Shown one piece after another: positions 18,301 to 26,880 of a stretch of DNA of 64,000 nt. Location of the stretch: positions 186,001-250,000 of the forward strand of contig NZ_FMTT01000001.1 of assembly GCF_900100345.1 (NCBI RefSeq), read 5' to 3'. The DNA is from Paenibacillus tianmuensis (GTDB lineage Bacteria > Bacillota > Bacilli > Paenibacillales > NBRC-103111). The first letter of the stretch is position 1. The number at the start of each line of letters is the position of its first letter. The translations under genes and the position numbers were made by a program. The notes below the pieces were generated by a model. The model was not told where the DNA came from. It was given only the letters and a program-made list of their open reading frames with translations, and did no database searches.

Positions 18301-19131
18301 GCGGATATCCGCCGTGCGGCCGATGTGCTCCAGCGCTGGATGGACAGCGCCCGGGCGGACGCTTCGGAGCGCCGCCGCCAGGCCGAAGCGCTGCGTACGG
18401 CGCTTGCGGAAGCTCAGAAGCGGCTTGCCGCTCCCGACATGGACGCGGAAGCCCGCGAGCTGTCCAAGGAAATTCAAGAGCTGCTGTACTACGTCAAGCA
18501 GCGCACGTCCTACCGCTTCGGCGAGTTGTTCAATACGGCCTTCAACCCGGCCGTATTCCGCGACGATCGGCGCGATGCGAAAACGGTCATGCAGTCCGCA
18601 TGGGAAGATCTGAGACGGATGCTGTCCTTCGACTTGAACCAGGAGGTGCTGGCAACCACGCTGCGGATCGAGAACAAAATCAACCGTATGGCGGGCGACG
18701 CCTCGAAAAACTGGTCGGAAGCCATCCGGACCGGAGGAATTTCGTCCTTTGAAGCCCCGGGATTCGAGCCGTTTAAGCTGAATACGCCTGAGCTAAACGC
18801 GATGCTGGAGGCAGCAGACGTACAGCCGAAGTGGCTGGCAGGCTTCTTTAAAAATGCGAAGCACTTCTTCGAAGGTGACGGGAAAGCGGAGCTGCGCCGG
18901 GAGCTGGAAGCCCGCTTGAACGCGCCGATGACGCGCTTTGCCGACACGCAAGCGGCATTTCTGGAGGAGACCTACACGGAACAGCTGCTGAGCGTAATGC
19001 AGGAGCTGGCGGCAAGACTCCGGCAGGCGCTGGAGGAGCACGGCGAAGGGCTGCTGGAGGCGCTCGAGATGAAGATCGACTTGAACGAGCTTCAGGCGAA
19101 GCACAGCAAGCTGTTGGATTTTATTGCATGA
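15379..19131 (+). CDS. dynA: Double-GTPase bacterial dynamin-like protein (DynA/YpbR type)
   Basis: 1250 aa fusion of two dynamin units, matching the architecture of Bacillus DynA, a membrane-tethering and fusion protein that protects the membrane under stress or phage attack. Unit 1: P-loop GHFSAGKSSLINRL (nt 15589 on), switch region PIPTSANIV, G3 LLDTPGIDS, G4 NMIDKH. Unit 2: FGAFSAGKSSFANALIG (nt 17386 on), NPTTAAINK, LVDTPGADS, NAADLAS. Each is followed by long helical stalks. An Ala/Pro-rich, extremely GC-rich linker (nt about 16910-17290) joins them. The ATG at 15379 with CAGGAG is preferred to a TTG at 15307 inside the preceding terminator. Name is by architecture, not alignment. Confidence 0.9.
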   Translation: MKSELTIAEATSVETGNEEGMLGGTPQDDMLAAVQGLLAKVEQKGDGEHGKKLRQLLAKAQSERLYLAFCGHFSAGKSSLINRLCGHMLLPSSPIPTSANIVSIVNGEDGARVIYRSDEAGDQAQGMSEPRSETVPLDELAEHCRNGEAIETVEIGYPIPFLGEHAALLDTPGIDSTDDAHQLATESALHLADVVFYVMDYNHVQSEINLAFAKKMTEWGKPLYLIVNMIDKHREQELSFAAYQEGVREAFASWGVRPDGIVYTSVKVPNHPSSEWSKLDGLLGQLIELRQPLVRLSLEKSARALAAAHAEKMAERNEPAKEALREQLAASGEELDAVQAEYAEARAGLARLEALPAELQAAVRKDVVAVLDNANVIPAVTRDFAHAYLESRRPGFKVGWFGAATKTATEREQRLAALYKDFASQVETQVARHVQQTVKAKLEGHGLPAAAITEAADRINVELTSDWLAGQVNEAAVFGNEYTLTYSKQIAAEAKSLYRKEAYAVSDELIETLAAALQPRLAALRAQLAELDAWLAGLRELERLAQAEAAYGAALLAQLPPAAAPALPAPAAAPGSPAAAAPAPQAAAPAGRESRESLAWLAQRASRGDADGGADALAAGGHRRRLHEAAARLSAAAQELAGAAALQSIRRSLEEKAERLANNRFTIALFGAFSAGKSSFANALIGERVLPVSPNPTTAAINKIMPPAPEEGWPHGTAKVRMKSPERLASDVFYSLEVLGVAVNSMEKALAAIHKLAADQVPGKGKPHYAFLKAVEKGWAEMSPHLGEELRVTADEFGRYAADEAKSCFVELIELYYANPLTEQGVVLVDTPGADSINARHTGVAFDYIKNADAILFVTYYNHAFSHADKEFLLQLGRVKDSFELDKMFFIVNAADLASSAEELDGVVKHVETNLLQHGIRHPRIYPLSSYYALEGKIQEDRETVVQSGILRFEREFVRFTFAELTEMAVRAGDADIRRAADVLQRWMDSARADASERRRQAEALRTALAEAQKRLAAPDMDAEARELSKEIQELLYYVKQRTSYRFGELFNTAFNPAVFRDDRRDAKTVMQSAWEDLRRMLSFDLNQEVLATTLRIENKINRMAGDASKNWSEAIRTGGISSFEAPGFEPFKLNTPELNAMLEAADVQPKWLAGFFKNAKHFFEGDGKAELRRELEARLNAPMTRFADTQAAFLEETYTEQLLSVMQELAARLRQALEEHGEGLLEALEMKIDLNELQAKHSKLLDFIA

Positions 19132-19188
19132 AATGACGATATGTTTAGATAAGTGAGCCACATTTTTGTTCAGTGCTAAACGGTTTAT

Positions 19189-19225
19189 TCCGAGGTTGTC
19201 CGCTAGTAGGCAGCCTCGGATTTTT
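19189..19225 (+). terminator. Intrinsic terminator after the dynamin gene
   Basis: TCCGAGG (19189-19195) and CCTCGGA (19214-19220), extended by TGTCC/GGCAG-like pairing, followed by TTTTTGTTTT. Confidence 0.85.
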
Positions 19226-19545
19226 GTTTTCATGAAAAGGCTTACATTTCAACGATTTCGTATTATTCGGGAGAAATAGTAGCGCTGTGCTTCCATATTG
19301 TGACGATTTGAAGAAATATTCTGGGAAAATCAAGATTATGGGGCAACCCGTATTTGCCGCCCCTTGGGGATGATGCTACACTACTTCTCATAGCTGAAAC
19401 GCTTTCGGAGCCATCATTCCGCTTCGAAAGCCATTTTTGCTTTTGCGGCCCTACCGCCGTATTCCATGAGAAAAAAATGTGTCGGCTGAGGCTTGGCGCA
19501 GAACGGAAACGCTCTCGCAGCAAAGCCCGGAGAAGGAGGATCTCC
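19226..19545 (+). other. Long leader region of the ABC exporter operon
   Basis: About 320 bases without a gene between the dynamin terminator and the exporter ATG. It contains the arms GCTTTCG (about 19400) and CGAAAGC (about 19425), but no U-run and no recognised riboswitch. A 15-codon frame at 19231 lacks a ribosome site. Promoter position is unclear. Confidence 0.4.
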
Positions 19546-21414
19546 ATGGAAGTATTTAAGCAGCTGAAGGAGTTTTACTGGTCGGAACGAAGGTTTCTGT
19601 ATGCCTCGATCGTTTGCTTGATGACGACAACGGCGCTGGGACTCGTGTACCCGAATCTGCTTCGGTACTTGATCGACGAAGTGATTTCGAAAGGGCAGTT
19701 CTCGGCCGTCCCGTACTTGGCGCTTCTCGTAGCCGGCGTGATGATCGTCAAGGCGACCTTTCAGTTTCTGCACGGCGTGACCAGTGCGCGGCTCGGCAAC
19801 CAAACCGCATTCAACCTGCGGGCCGCCCTTTACCGGAAGCTGCAGTACTTGTCGTTTCAGTATTACGACAAAGCGCGTACAGGAGATTTGATGTCGCGCC
19901 TCACGGCCGATCTGCAGGCCGTACGGGATTTTATCGGCTTCGGCTTCGTCCAAATTTTGAACGTGATTATGATGTTTGCTTTCGGCGTAATCATGATGGT
20001 GTCGATCAATTGGCAGCTTACGCTCCTCACCATGATTTGCATGCCGTTCCTCGTCTTTACGGCGATCCGGTTCGAGGGGAAAATTCATCCGGCGTTCCGG
20101 TTGATCCGTCAATCGATGAGCAACATGACGACTTCCGTGCAGGAAAACATCACCGGGGTACGGACGGTCAAATCGTTCGCGAGAGAACCCCACGAGATCG
20201 ACAAATTTGCCGAACGCAACGAAAACTACAAGGAAAACAACGTGTTGACCGCAGGTATTTGGGCCAAATATTTTCCTCTGATGGAGCTGTTCGCCAACTT
20301 GAGCGTGGTCATTTTGCTCGGAGTCGGCGGCTGGATGGTGATGAACGAAAGCATTTCCCTCGGGGAGCTTGTCGCCTTTTTCAGCTTGATCTGGTATATT
20401 ATCGGCCCGATGTGGGGCATCGGCTTTCATATCAACAACTTCACGCAATCGAAAGCGGCTGGCGAGCGGCTGCTCGAAGTGCTGCATCAATACGAACACG
20501 TGAAAAATAAAGAACATGCGCTCGTTTTGCAGCCTGACCGGGTGCAGGGCCACGTCCGTTTCGACAACGTGACCTTCGCGTATACGGATAAGCATCCGGC
20601 GCTCACCGATTTCAATCTGGATGCGCCTGCGGGCACGGTCATCGGCCTGCTCGGCGGTACTGGCTCCGGGAAATCGACGGTTATTCAGCTCCTGCTGCGG
20701 GCCTATAATGTGAAGGAAGGCCGGATTACGCTCGATGGAACGGACATTCGCGACATCACACTGGAAAGCTTGCGCAGTCAGATGGCCATTGTATTTCAGG
20801 AGACGTTTCTGTTTTCTTCCAGCATCAAAGGCAATATTGCTTACGGCGTCAACGACGTGTCCATGGAAGAGGTCATTCAGGCGGCGAAGCTGGCTAAAGC
20901 GCATGATTTCATCATGGAGCTGCCGATGGGCTACGATACGATCGTCGGCGAACGGGGCCTGGGTCTATCCGGCGGGCAAAAGCAGCGGATTGCGATTGCG
21001 CGGGCGCTGCTGATAAATCCGAAAATTTTAATTCTCGACGATGCCACAAGCGCCGTAGATATGGAAACCGAGCACGAAATTCAACGAGGGTTTGAAGAGG
21101 TAATGAAAGGCCGCACGACGTTTATTATCGCGCACCGGATTTCTTCGTTGAAGCATGCGGATGAGATTTTGGTGCTGGATCAAGGCCGCATCGTGCAAAG
21201 AGGAGCCCACGCCGAGCTCATGAAGCAGGAGGGGCCGTACCTCGAAACGTACAAAATTCAATTTGCCGATCAGCCGGAAGATATCGATGCCGATGAGGGG
21301 CCGCTCCATGAAAGGGCAGGTTCTGCAGGGACCGAAGAACCGGCTCAGCACAACGAATCGACGGCGGAAGTGGCTGCTGCTTCTCAAGCTGACGTAAGGA
21401 GGTATTCACATTGA
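19546..21414 (+). CDS. ABC exporter half-transporter, degenerate-site subunit
   Basis: 622 aa with six N-terminal membrane helices (about 20-320) and a C-terminal ATPase. Walker A is GGTGSGKST, Q-loop VFQETFLFSS, signature LSGGQKQR, and Walker B ends ILILDDATSAVD. The residue that is normally the catalytic Glu is Asp (codon 21040-21042). The pattern matches the BmrC/YheI-type partner of heterodimeric multidrug exporters. AGGAGG precedes the ATG at 19546; the longer frame from 19354 has no ribosome site. A TTGA overlap joins it to the second subunit. Substrate is unknown; drugs or lipids are the family norm. Confidence 0.92.
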   Translation: MEVFKQLKEFYWSERRFLYASIVCLMTTTALGLVYPNLLRYLIDEVISKGQFSAVPYLALLVAGVMIVKATFQFLHGVTSARLGNQTAFNLRAALYRKLQYLSFQYYDKARTGDLMSRLTADLQAVRDFIGFGFVQILNVIMMFAFGVIMMVSINWQLTLLTMICMPFLVFTAIRFEGKIHPAFRLIRQSMSNMTTSVQENITGVRTVKSFAREPHEIDKFAERNENYKENNVLTAGIWAKYFPLMELFANLSVVILLGVGGWMVMNESISLGELVAFFSLIWYIIGPMWGIGFHINNFTQSKAAGERLLEVLHQYEHVKNKEHALVLQPDRVQGHVRFDNVTFAYTDKHPALTDFNLDAPAGTVIGLLGGTGSGKSTVIQLLLRAYNVKEGRITLDGTDIRDITLESLRSQMAIVFQETFLFSSSIKGNIAYGVNDVSMEEVIQAAKLAKAHDFIMELPMGYDTIVGERGLGLSGGQKQRIAIARALLINPKILILDDATSAVDMETEHEIQRGFEEVMKGRTTFIIAHRISSLKHADEILVLDQGRIVQRGAHAELMKQEGPYLETYKIQFADQPEDIDADEGPLHERAGSAGTEEPAQHNESTAEVAAASQADVRRYSH

Positions 21415-23261
21415 GCGGACAACGGAACAACTCATCCGGCGGTTCGAAGCCTGAAGGCGAGGAACTGCTGAAATCCCGGTTCGTCTATCAAGACGACGAG
21501 GAGCTTGACAAAGGGTTCGACTGGGTTCAAGTTAAGCGTGTCGGCAAATATATGAAGCCGTATGCGAAGCAGATGGCGCCTGTCATCTTGATCATGATGG
21601 CCGTCGGCGCTCTGACGAAGCTGCTGAATCCGCTTTTGATCGCCTTTGCGATCGACAACGCGCTGAAGCAGAAGGACGGCAAGCTGCTCGCACTCTGCGT
21701 AGGCGCCATGTTCGTGCTGTATATCATTCAATGGCTCGCGAACAACTACCGGATCCGGTATACGAACGAGATCGGCCAGCGGATCATCTACGATTTGCGC
21801 CACGATTTGTTCAGCCATATTCAGCGGCTGTCGTTCCGGTTTTTCGACAAACGTCCGGCCGGCTCGATTCTCGTTCGCGTGACGAACTATGTAAACTCGC
21901 TTCAAGACTTGCTGACGAACGGCGCCGTCAATCTGATGATCGACTGTGTGCAGCTGATCGGCATCATCATTATCCTATTATTATACAATGTCAAGCTAGG
22001 CGCGGCGATTGTTCTCACGGTTCCGATCATGTTTCTGATTTCGACACGGCTGCGCGTGAAAATTCGCCGCGCCTGGCAGGTCGTCCAGACGAAGACGTCG
22101 CGTATTAACGCTCATCTGAATGAATGCATCCAGGGCATCAAGGTGACGCAGGCGTTCACGCAGGAAAAGCAGAACATCGCTTATTTCGAGCAAATGAACC
22201 AGGATAACCATAAATCGTGGAACCGCGCATCAACCTTGAACCAGTCGTTTAACCCGATCATTGAGGTCACCGGGGCGGTCGGCTACTTTATTTTGTTCCT
22301 GCTTGGCGCTTATTTGATTCAAAGCGGGGAAATGACCGTCGGCTTGTTCGTAGCTTTCGCCTCTTACATCGGCAGCTTCTGGGAACCGATCAACCGGCTC
22401 GGCCAAATGTATTCGCAGATGCTCATTGCGATGGCTTCGTCGGAGCGGATCTTCGAATATATCGACGAGCAGCCCAACGTGGCGGAGAAGCCGACGGCCC
22501 GGCCGCTGCCGACGATTCGCGGAGATATCGACTTCAGGCAGGTGGAGTTCGAATACGAGCCCGGCCGGCACGCGCTGCAGCGGATCGATCTGAACGTGAA
22601 GGCGGGCCAATCGATCGCGCTTGTCGGCCATACCGGTTCGGGCAAAAGCACGATCATCAACCTGCTTTGCCGCTTTTATGATGTAACGGGCGGCGGCATT
22701 GTCATCGACGGCCACGATATCCGCGATGTAACGATTCAAAGCTTGCGTTCGCAGATCGGGATCGTGCTTCAGGATACGTTCATTTTTTCCGGGACGATTC
22801 GCGACAACATCCGGTTCGGACGGCTGAATGCGACCGACGAGGAAGTGGAGGCGGCGGCCAAGGCTGTCCGAGCTCACGAGTTTATCGTGAATTTGCCGAA
22901 CGGCTACGATACCGAGGTGCAGGAGAGAGGGAACGTGCTGTCGATGGGACAGCGCCAGCTGCTTTCGTTTGCCCGGGCGCTTCTGGCGGACCCGCGCATC
23001 CTCATTCTGGATGAGGCGACGGCCAGCATCGATACGGAGACGGAGCTGAAAATTCAAGAAGCGCTCAAGACGCTGATGGCCGGGCGGACGTCCTTCATCA
23101 TCGCTCACCGGCTGTCGACGATTCGTCATGCCGATCATATTCTCGTACTGGATCACGGCCGAATTATGGAGCAGGGCAATCACGAGGAGCTGATGCGTCA
23201 CCAAGGTATTTATCACGGACTGATTCAAGCACAGTACCGCTTTTTGAAAGAAACAGGTTAA
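21411..23261 (+). CDS. ABC exporter half-transporter, catalytic-site subunit
   Basis: 616 aa, membrane domain plus ATPase. Walker A is GHTGSGKST, Walker B LILDEATASIDTETE with intact catalytic Glu (23013-23015), and H-loop IAHRLSTIRH. Its signature is LSMGQRQ (22938-22952) instead of LSGGQ. In the heterodimer this weak signature faces the partner's Asp-bearing Walker site, while the partner's perfect LSGGQ faces this subunit's intact Walker site. A charged N-terminal extension of about 40 residues precedes the first helix. TTG start, with AAGGAGG at about 21396-21402 and a 4-base overlap with the upstream gene. Confidence 0.92.
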   Translation: MSGQRNNSSGGSKPEGEELLKSRFVYQDDEELDKGFDWVQVKRVGKYMKPYAKQMAPVILIMMAVGALTKLLNPLLIAFAIDNALKQKDGKLLALCVGAMFVLYIIQWLANNYRIRYTNEIGQRIIYDLRHDLFSHIQRLSFRFFDKRPAGSILVRVTNYVNSLQDLLTNGAVNLMIDCVQLIGIIIILLLYNVKLGAAIVLTVPIMFLISTRLRVKIRRAWQVVQTKTSRINAHLNECIQGIKVTQAFTQEKQNIAYFEQMNQDNHKSWNRASTLNQSFNPIIEVTGAVGYFILFLLGAYLIQSGEMTVGLFVAFASYIGSFWEPINRLGQMYSQMLIAMASSERIFEYIDEQPNVAEKPTARPLPTIRGDIDFRQVEFEYEPGRHALQRIDLNVKAGQSIALVGHTGSGKSTIINLLCRFYDVTGGGIVIDGHDIRDVTIQSLRSQIGIVLQDTFIFSGTIRDNIRFGRLNATDEEVEAAAKAVRAHEFIVNLPNGYDTEVQERGNVLSMGQRQLLSFARALLADPRILILDEATASIDTETELKIQEALKTLMAGRTSFIIAHRLSTIRHADHILVLDHGRIMEQGNHEELMRHQGIYHGLIQAQYRFLKETG

Positions 23262-23376
23262 CAGATGCTGGCCGGTATGGTATGATTGTTAACGTGAACA
23301 ATACCTGCCGGAAGCGCATTTGTCAGGCACTGGTCTGCTTTATGCGCTCTCTAAATTCAAAGGAGCTGACATCGTT

Positions 23377-24144
23377 GTGAAGAACAAGTTTGCGGCACAA
23401 TTGTATACTCTGCGTGACGAGCTGGAGAAAGATTTTCCGGGCGTGCTGCGGGAGCTGAAGCGTATGGGCTGGGGAGGCGTGCAAATTTCCGGTTTGCGGG
23501 GCTATACCGCCGAAGAAATCGCAGCCGTTCTCAAGGAGACGGGGCTTGGCGTCGCAGGGATGCACGTTAGCTACGAAGCGCTGCAAAACGAACTTGAAAC
23601 GATTGTCGAGCAGGCCAAGCTGTTCGGAACGCGCGACCTGATCTGCCCGTTCATCGCTGCCGATCTGCGCGGCGAAGAAGGGTACCGGGCGGTACGCGCC
23701 AAGCTGAACGAAGTGGCGGCGAAGCTCGCTCCGCTCGGCCTCCGTCTCAGCTACCACAACCATGCGTTCGAGTTCGAGACGACCGTGAATGGGGTATCCG
23801 CGCTCGAATATTTGCTGGAGCCGTCCAAGAACAACGCCGTACTGGCCGAAATCGACGTGTACTGGGTGAAAAAGGGCGGCCTCGATCCGGTGTCTTTTAT
23901 CCGCCCATATACCGGCCGCATGCCGATTATTCACCTGAAGGACATGTCGAATGACGAGCATCAGACGTTTGCCGAAGTGGGTACGGGCGTCATCGATTTC
24001 ATCCCGATTCTGCAGTGGGGCGAAGTGAGCGGCGTCGAATGGTACGCGGTGGAGCAGGACGTTTGTCCGGGCAACCCGCTGGATAGTCTGCAAATCAGCT
24101 TAACCAACCTTCATCGCATGGCCGATCAACTGGCGTCCAATTAA
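23377..24144 (+). CDS. Sugar phosphate isomerase/epimerase-like TIM-barrel protein
   Basis: 255 aa xylose isomerase-like TIM barrel (AP endonuclease 2 superfamily). Visible metal and substrate motifs are QLYTLRDELEKDFPGVL at the start, GLGVAGMHVSYEAL, RLSYHNHAFEFE, LAEIDVYWVKKGG and IIHLKDMSN, with the late acidic YAVEQD. Members act on inositol derivatives or sugars, and the true substrate cannot be told. The GTG at 23377 follows AAAGGAG by 11 bases. It seems to stand alone, ending in a terminator. Confidence 0.85.
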   Translation: MKNKFAAQLYTLRDELEKDFPGVLRELKRMGWGGVQISGLRGYTAEEIAAVLKETGLGVAGMHVSYEALQNELETIVEQAKLFGTRDLICPFIAADLRGEEGYRAVRAKLNEVAAKLAPLGLRLSYHNHAFEFETTVNGVSALEYLLEPSKNNAVLAEIDVYWVKKGGLDPVSFIRPYTGRMPIIHLKDMSNDEHQTFAEVGTGVIDFIPILQWGEVSGVEWYAVEQDVCPGNPLDSLQISLTNLHRMADQLASN

Positions 24145-24167
24145 GCGGATCGTTCATGTTATGCCTG

Positions 24168-24217
24168 CCCTCGTCGTTTTTGCGCAAGCAGAAACGTCGG
24201 GGGTATTTTGTTTTTTT
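24168..24217 (+). terminator. Intrinsic terminator
   Basis: CCCTCGTCGTTT (24168-24179) pairs with AAACGTCGGGGG (24192-24203) with one mismatch, followed by TATTTTGTTTTTTT. Confidence 0.85.
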
Positions 24218-24309
24218 GTCTACTCGCTACATCTCTGACATATACATGGGGAAGTGAACTTGTTCGCCGGTACGAACATCGAATCGATCCGTTAAGGGAG
24301 GGAAGGACG

Positions 24310-25728
24310 TTGAAAAAGCGCATCGTCACACGCAGCTTGCTGCTTGAGTTGGTGCAATGGGGAACGGCCTTTGCGGTCATCGTCGCCGTCTTGATCTCGT
24401 GCCGCTGGTTCGCAAAGTCGCAGCCGGTGTATTGGTTTGACGTGTTTCTGGATGATCAGCATGTAGGGACGGTCAGTGACCCGGAAATTGTAAAGCAATG
24501 GAAGGCGGCCCGATACGAAGAAGTAGGGCAGCAATACGACCATGCGCGCGTTACGTCCAATCTGGAGCAGCTTCGGTTCGTTCGATTCGATGGAAACAAA
24601 ACGTTCCAAGGCGCATACGACAATGATGCGGTGATTGCCGCGCTGAACGATAAGTTAGTTTTTGCTTTTTTTGCCACGGAAATTCGGATCGACGGCACGC
24701 CGGTCGGCATTGTGAAGGACGTATTTACTGCCGCAGCCCTCTTGGATCAGGTGAAGGCGCCTTTTTTGAACGTGTCCAAGGAGGTTGCAATCTTGTCGGA
24801 AGCAGGCGCTGGAAACCGGCCGAAGGTGAAAATGACCGCCGAATTTACCCAGGAAGTGCAACTGCTCGAAGCGGCCGTTGCCCCGGGCAAGGTCGAGCCG
24901 GCCGAAGCGGTGCTGAACCGGATATTAAGCGGCGCCGCCCAGCCTCTTACGTATACGGTGCAAAAAGGGGACTGCATCTCGTTGATCGCGCAGCGGTTTC
25001 AAGTCGCTGCCGATGTAATCCGGGCAAACAATCCGGAGATTAAGAAGGATTTGATACGGGTCGGACAAACGCTTAAGCTTTCGGTCAATCAGCCGCTCTT
25101 GTCGGTCAAAACGATCGAGACGCATACCGAGGAGATCCGGATAGCCAGCGGCATCGTCTACGAAAAAGACAGCGAGCTGCAGGCGGGCGTCATTCAGATC
25201 GTGGCTAACGGCAAGCCCGGCTGGAAGCAGGTGACCTACGAGTCCGTCCGTGTGAACGGCGAGCCGGCAAGTCAATCGGTGGTCGACGAAACGATACTCG
25301 AATTGCCGGTACGGACGGTTGTGAGGCAAGGGACGAAGGTGATACCCGGCGTAGGTACGGGCAAGTTCGCCCTGCCGGTGCTGCAGCCCAAAGTAACGAG
25401 CGAATTCGGATTGCGCTGGGGGAAAAATCATAACGGTACCGATTTCGTTTCGGAGCAAAAAGCGATTATGGCCGCCGATCACGGCAAAGTAACGTTTGCC
25501 GGCTGGAAATCGGGCTACGGCAACTGTATCGTCATTGATCACCAGAACGGGTACGAGACGCTGTATGGGCATCTTAGCAAAGTCGTAGCCCGCGAGGGGG
25601 ACGGCGTCAAGAAAGGCGATAAAATCGGCGTGATGGGCAGTACGGGAAATTCGACCGGCGTCCATCTGCATTTCGAGATCATCAAGAACGGCCAGCAGCA
25701 AAATCCGCTTCAATATTTGAGCGTCTGA
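24310..25728 (+). CDS. LysM/G5-domain M23 metallopeptidase (wall endopeptidase)
   Basis: 472 aa, membrane anchored by one helix (about 14-34). An outside region is followed by LysM (YTVQKGDCISLIAQRF, residues about 215-260), a G5 domain (VKTIETHTEEIRIASGIVYEKD, about 265-345) and a C-terminal peptidase M23 domain (about 355-472) with the zinc motif KNHNGTDF, YGHLSKV and HLHFEI. It is expected to cut peptidoglycan cross-links. The TTG at 24310 follows GGGAGGGAAGG; the frame upstream to 24208 overlaps the previous terminator and is not used. Similar in plan to sporulation and growth M23 enzymes of Bacillota. Confidence 0.9.
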   Translation: MKKRIVTRSLLLELVQWGTAFAVIVAVLISCRWFAKSQPVYWFDVFLDDQHVGTVSDPEIVKQWKAARYEEVGQQYDHARVTSNLEQLRFVRFDGNKTFQGAYDNDAVIAALNDKLVFAFFATEIRIDGTPVGIVKDVFTAAALLDQVKAPFLNVSKEVAILSEAGAGNRPKVKMTAEFTQEVQLLEAAVAPGKVEPAEAVLNRILSGAAQPLTYTVQKGDCISLIAQRFQVAADVIRANNPEIKKDLIRVGQTLKLSVNQPLLSVKTIETHTEEIRIASGIVYEKDSELQAGVIQIVANGKPGWKQVTYESVRVNGEPASQSVVDETILELPVRTVVRQGTKVIPGVGTGKFALPVLQPKVTSEFGLRWGKNHNGTDFVSEQKAIMAADHGKVTFAGWKSGYGNCIVIDHQNGYETLYGHLSKVVAREGDGVKKGDKIGVMGSTGNSTGVHLHFEIIKNGQQQNPLQYLSV

Positions 25729-25899
25729 ACTGGCAGTTTGACGCTTTTCTTCGTATGTCGCTTGCCTCTGGCTACCCCTCTTTCAATCCTCTCTCCTCCC
25801 CAAAGTTTGCAAATCGCGCGGCAAACCGCTACTCTAAAATGTATAGTTACTGAAGTGACGAGTCCTTGCAGTAAAGCTGCCGAAACTGGGGGAGAACGC

Positions 25900-26862
25900 A
25901 TGAAATCCACGCGATGGTTGTGGCGGACTGTCGGCTTTGCCGCACTGTTATCGACGGTGCTGTGTGCTGTCGGATTCGCCTACGGCATCAATCAGATTAT
26001 TTTTCCGAAGCCCGTTGCGCGCGACGCAACAGAGGCTCCGCAGCAGCCCGCTGCGAAACCGAAGACGGACAACTGGGAAGCGAAGGAGCAGATCCGCATC
26101 GTGGCGCTGGGAGATTCGCTAAGCGCAGGCACCGGCGATTTGTCGGGCAAAGGATATGTCGGCGGCGCAAGGGACAAGCTGGAGAAGCAGCTGGGCAAGC
26201 CGGTGTTCGTCTACAACAATTTTGCGATTCCGGGTTATCGGACAGCGGATGTGCTCAAGGATTGGGACAAGAAAGCCGATATCGACAAGTCGCTCGCCGA
26301 GGCGGATCTGGTGCTGCTGACGATCGGGGGCAACGATTTGTTCCAGAGCGGCGCGGGCATTTTTAGTTCGGGCGACGGTACGAACGGCACGTCCGGTTCC
26401 GATGGCACAAGCGGCACGTCAGGCGCGGACTCTTCGAAGGAGCGGACGTCTCCAAGCGGCCAGGCCGCAGAGACGCCGAAAAGCACCCCGGGCTCGCCGG
26501 ATCAGGAGGCCGGAGCGGGCTTTAACCCGAAAGCGGCGGCCGAGCGTATTCCTGACGCATTGAAGCGTCTTGAGCAAATTTTTGATCGGGTCAGCAAGGC
26601 GAGTCCGCAGGCGCGGATTTTTTACGTCGGCTTGTACCATCCATTCCTCGATCTGGACCCTCAGCGCGAAGGAGCCCCGGTTATCCGGCAGTGGAACGCG
26701 GCGGCGTTCGATTTGGCGAACCGGTACCCGAACATCACGCAGGTGCCGACGTACGATTTGTTCGAGCTGAATTTGAGCAAATATTTATACACGGACCACT
26801 TTCATCCGAACCAGGACGGTTACGACCGGATCGCGGATCGGATCGTCGATATTTTAAAATAG
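25900..26862 (+). CDS. SGNH/GDSL-family lipase or esterase, membrane anchored
   Basis: 320 aa exported hydrolase. N-terminal membrane segment (about 10-30); block I ALGDSLSAGTGD with the nucleophile Ser; block II-like NNFAIPGYRT; block III IGGNDLFQSG; block V DHFHPNQDGY with the catalytic Asp-His. A Gly/Ser/Thr/Pro-rich insertion of about 50 residues follows block III (nt about 26360-26520), which is unusual and probably an exposed loop. Related to the YpmR-type proteins of Bacillus. The ATG at 25900 follows GGGGGAG. Substrate unknown. The ABC transporter genes begin 18 bases later. Confidence 0.88.
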   Translation: MKSTRWLWRTVGFAALLSTVLCAVGFAYGINQIIFPKPVARDATEAPQQPAAKPKTDNWEAKEQIRIVALGDSLSAGTGDLSGKGYVGGARDKLEKQLGKPVFVYNNFAIPGYRTADVLKDWDKKADIDKSLAEADLVLLTIGGNDLFQSGAGIFSSGDGTNGTSGSDGTSGTSGADSSKERTSPSGQAAETPKSTPGSPDQEAGAGFNPKAAAERIPDALKRLEQIFDRVSKASPQARIFYVGLYHPFLDLDPQREGAPVIRQWNAAAFDLANRYPNITQVPTYDLFELNLSKYLYTDHFHPNQDGYDRIADRIVDILK

Positions 26863-26880
26863 CGGGGAGGCCGGAAGCGT

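Noticed and set aside
19231-19278. 15-codon leader peptide candidate before the ABC exporter
   Set aside because: No ribosome site, right behind a terminator, and no hairpin set typical of attenuation.
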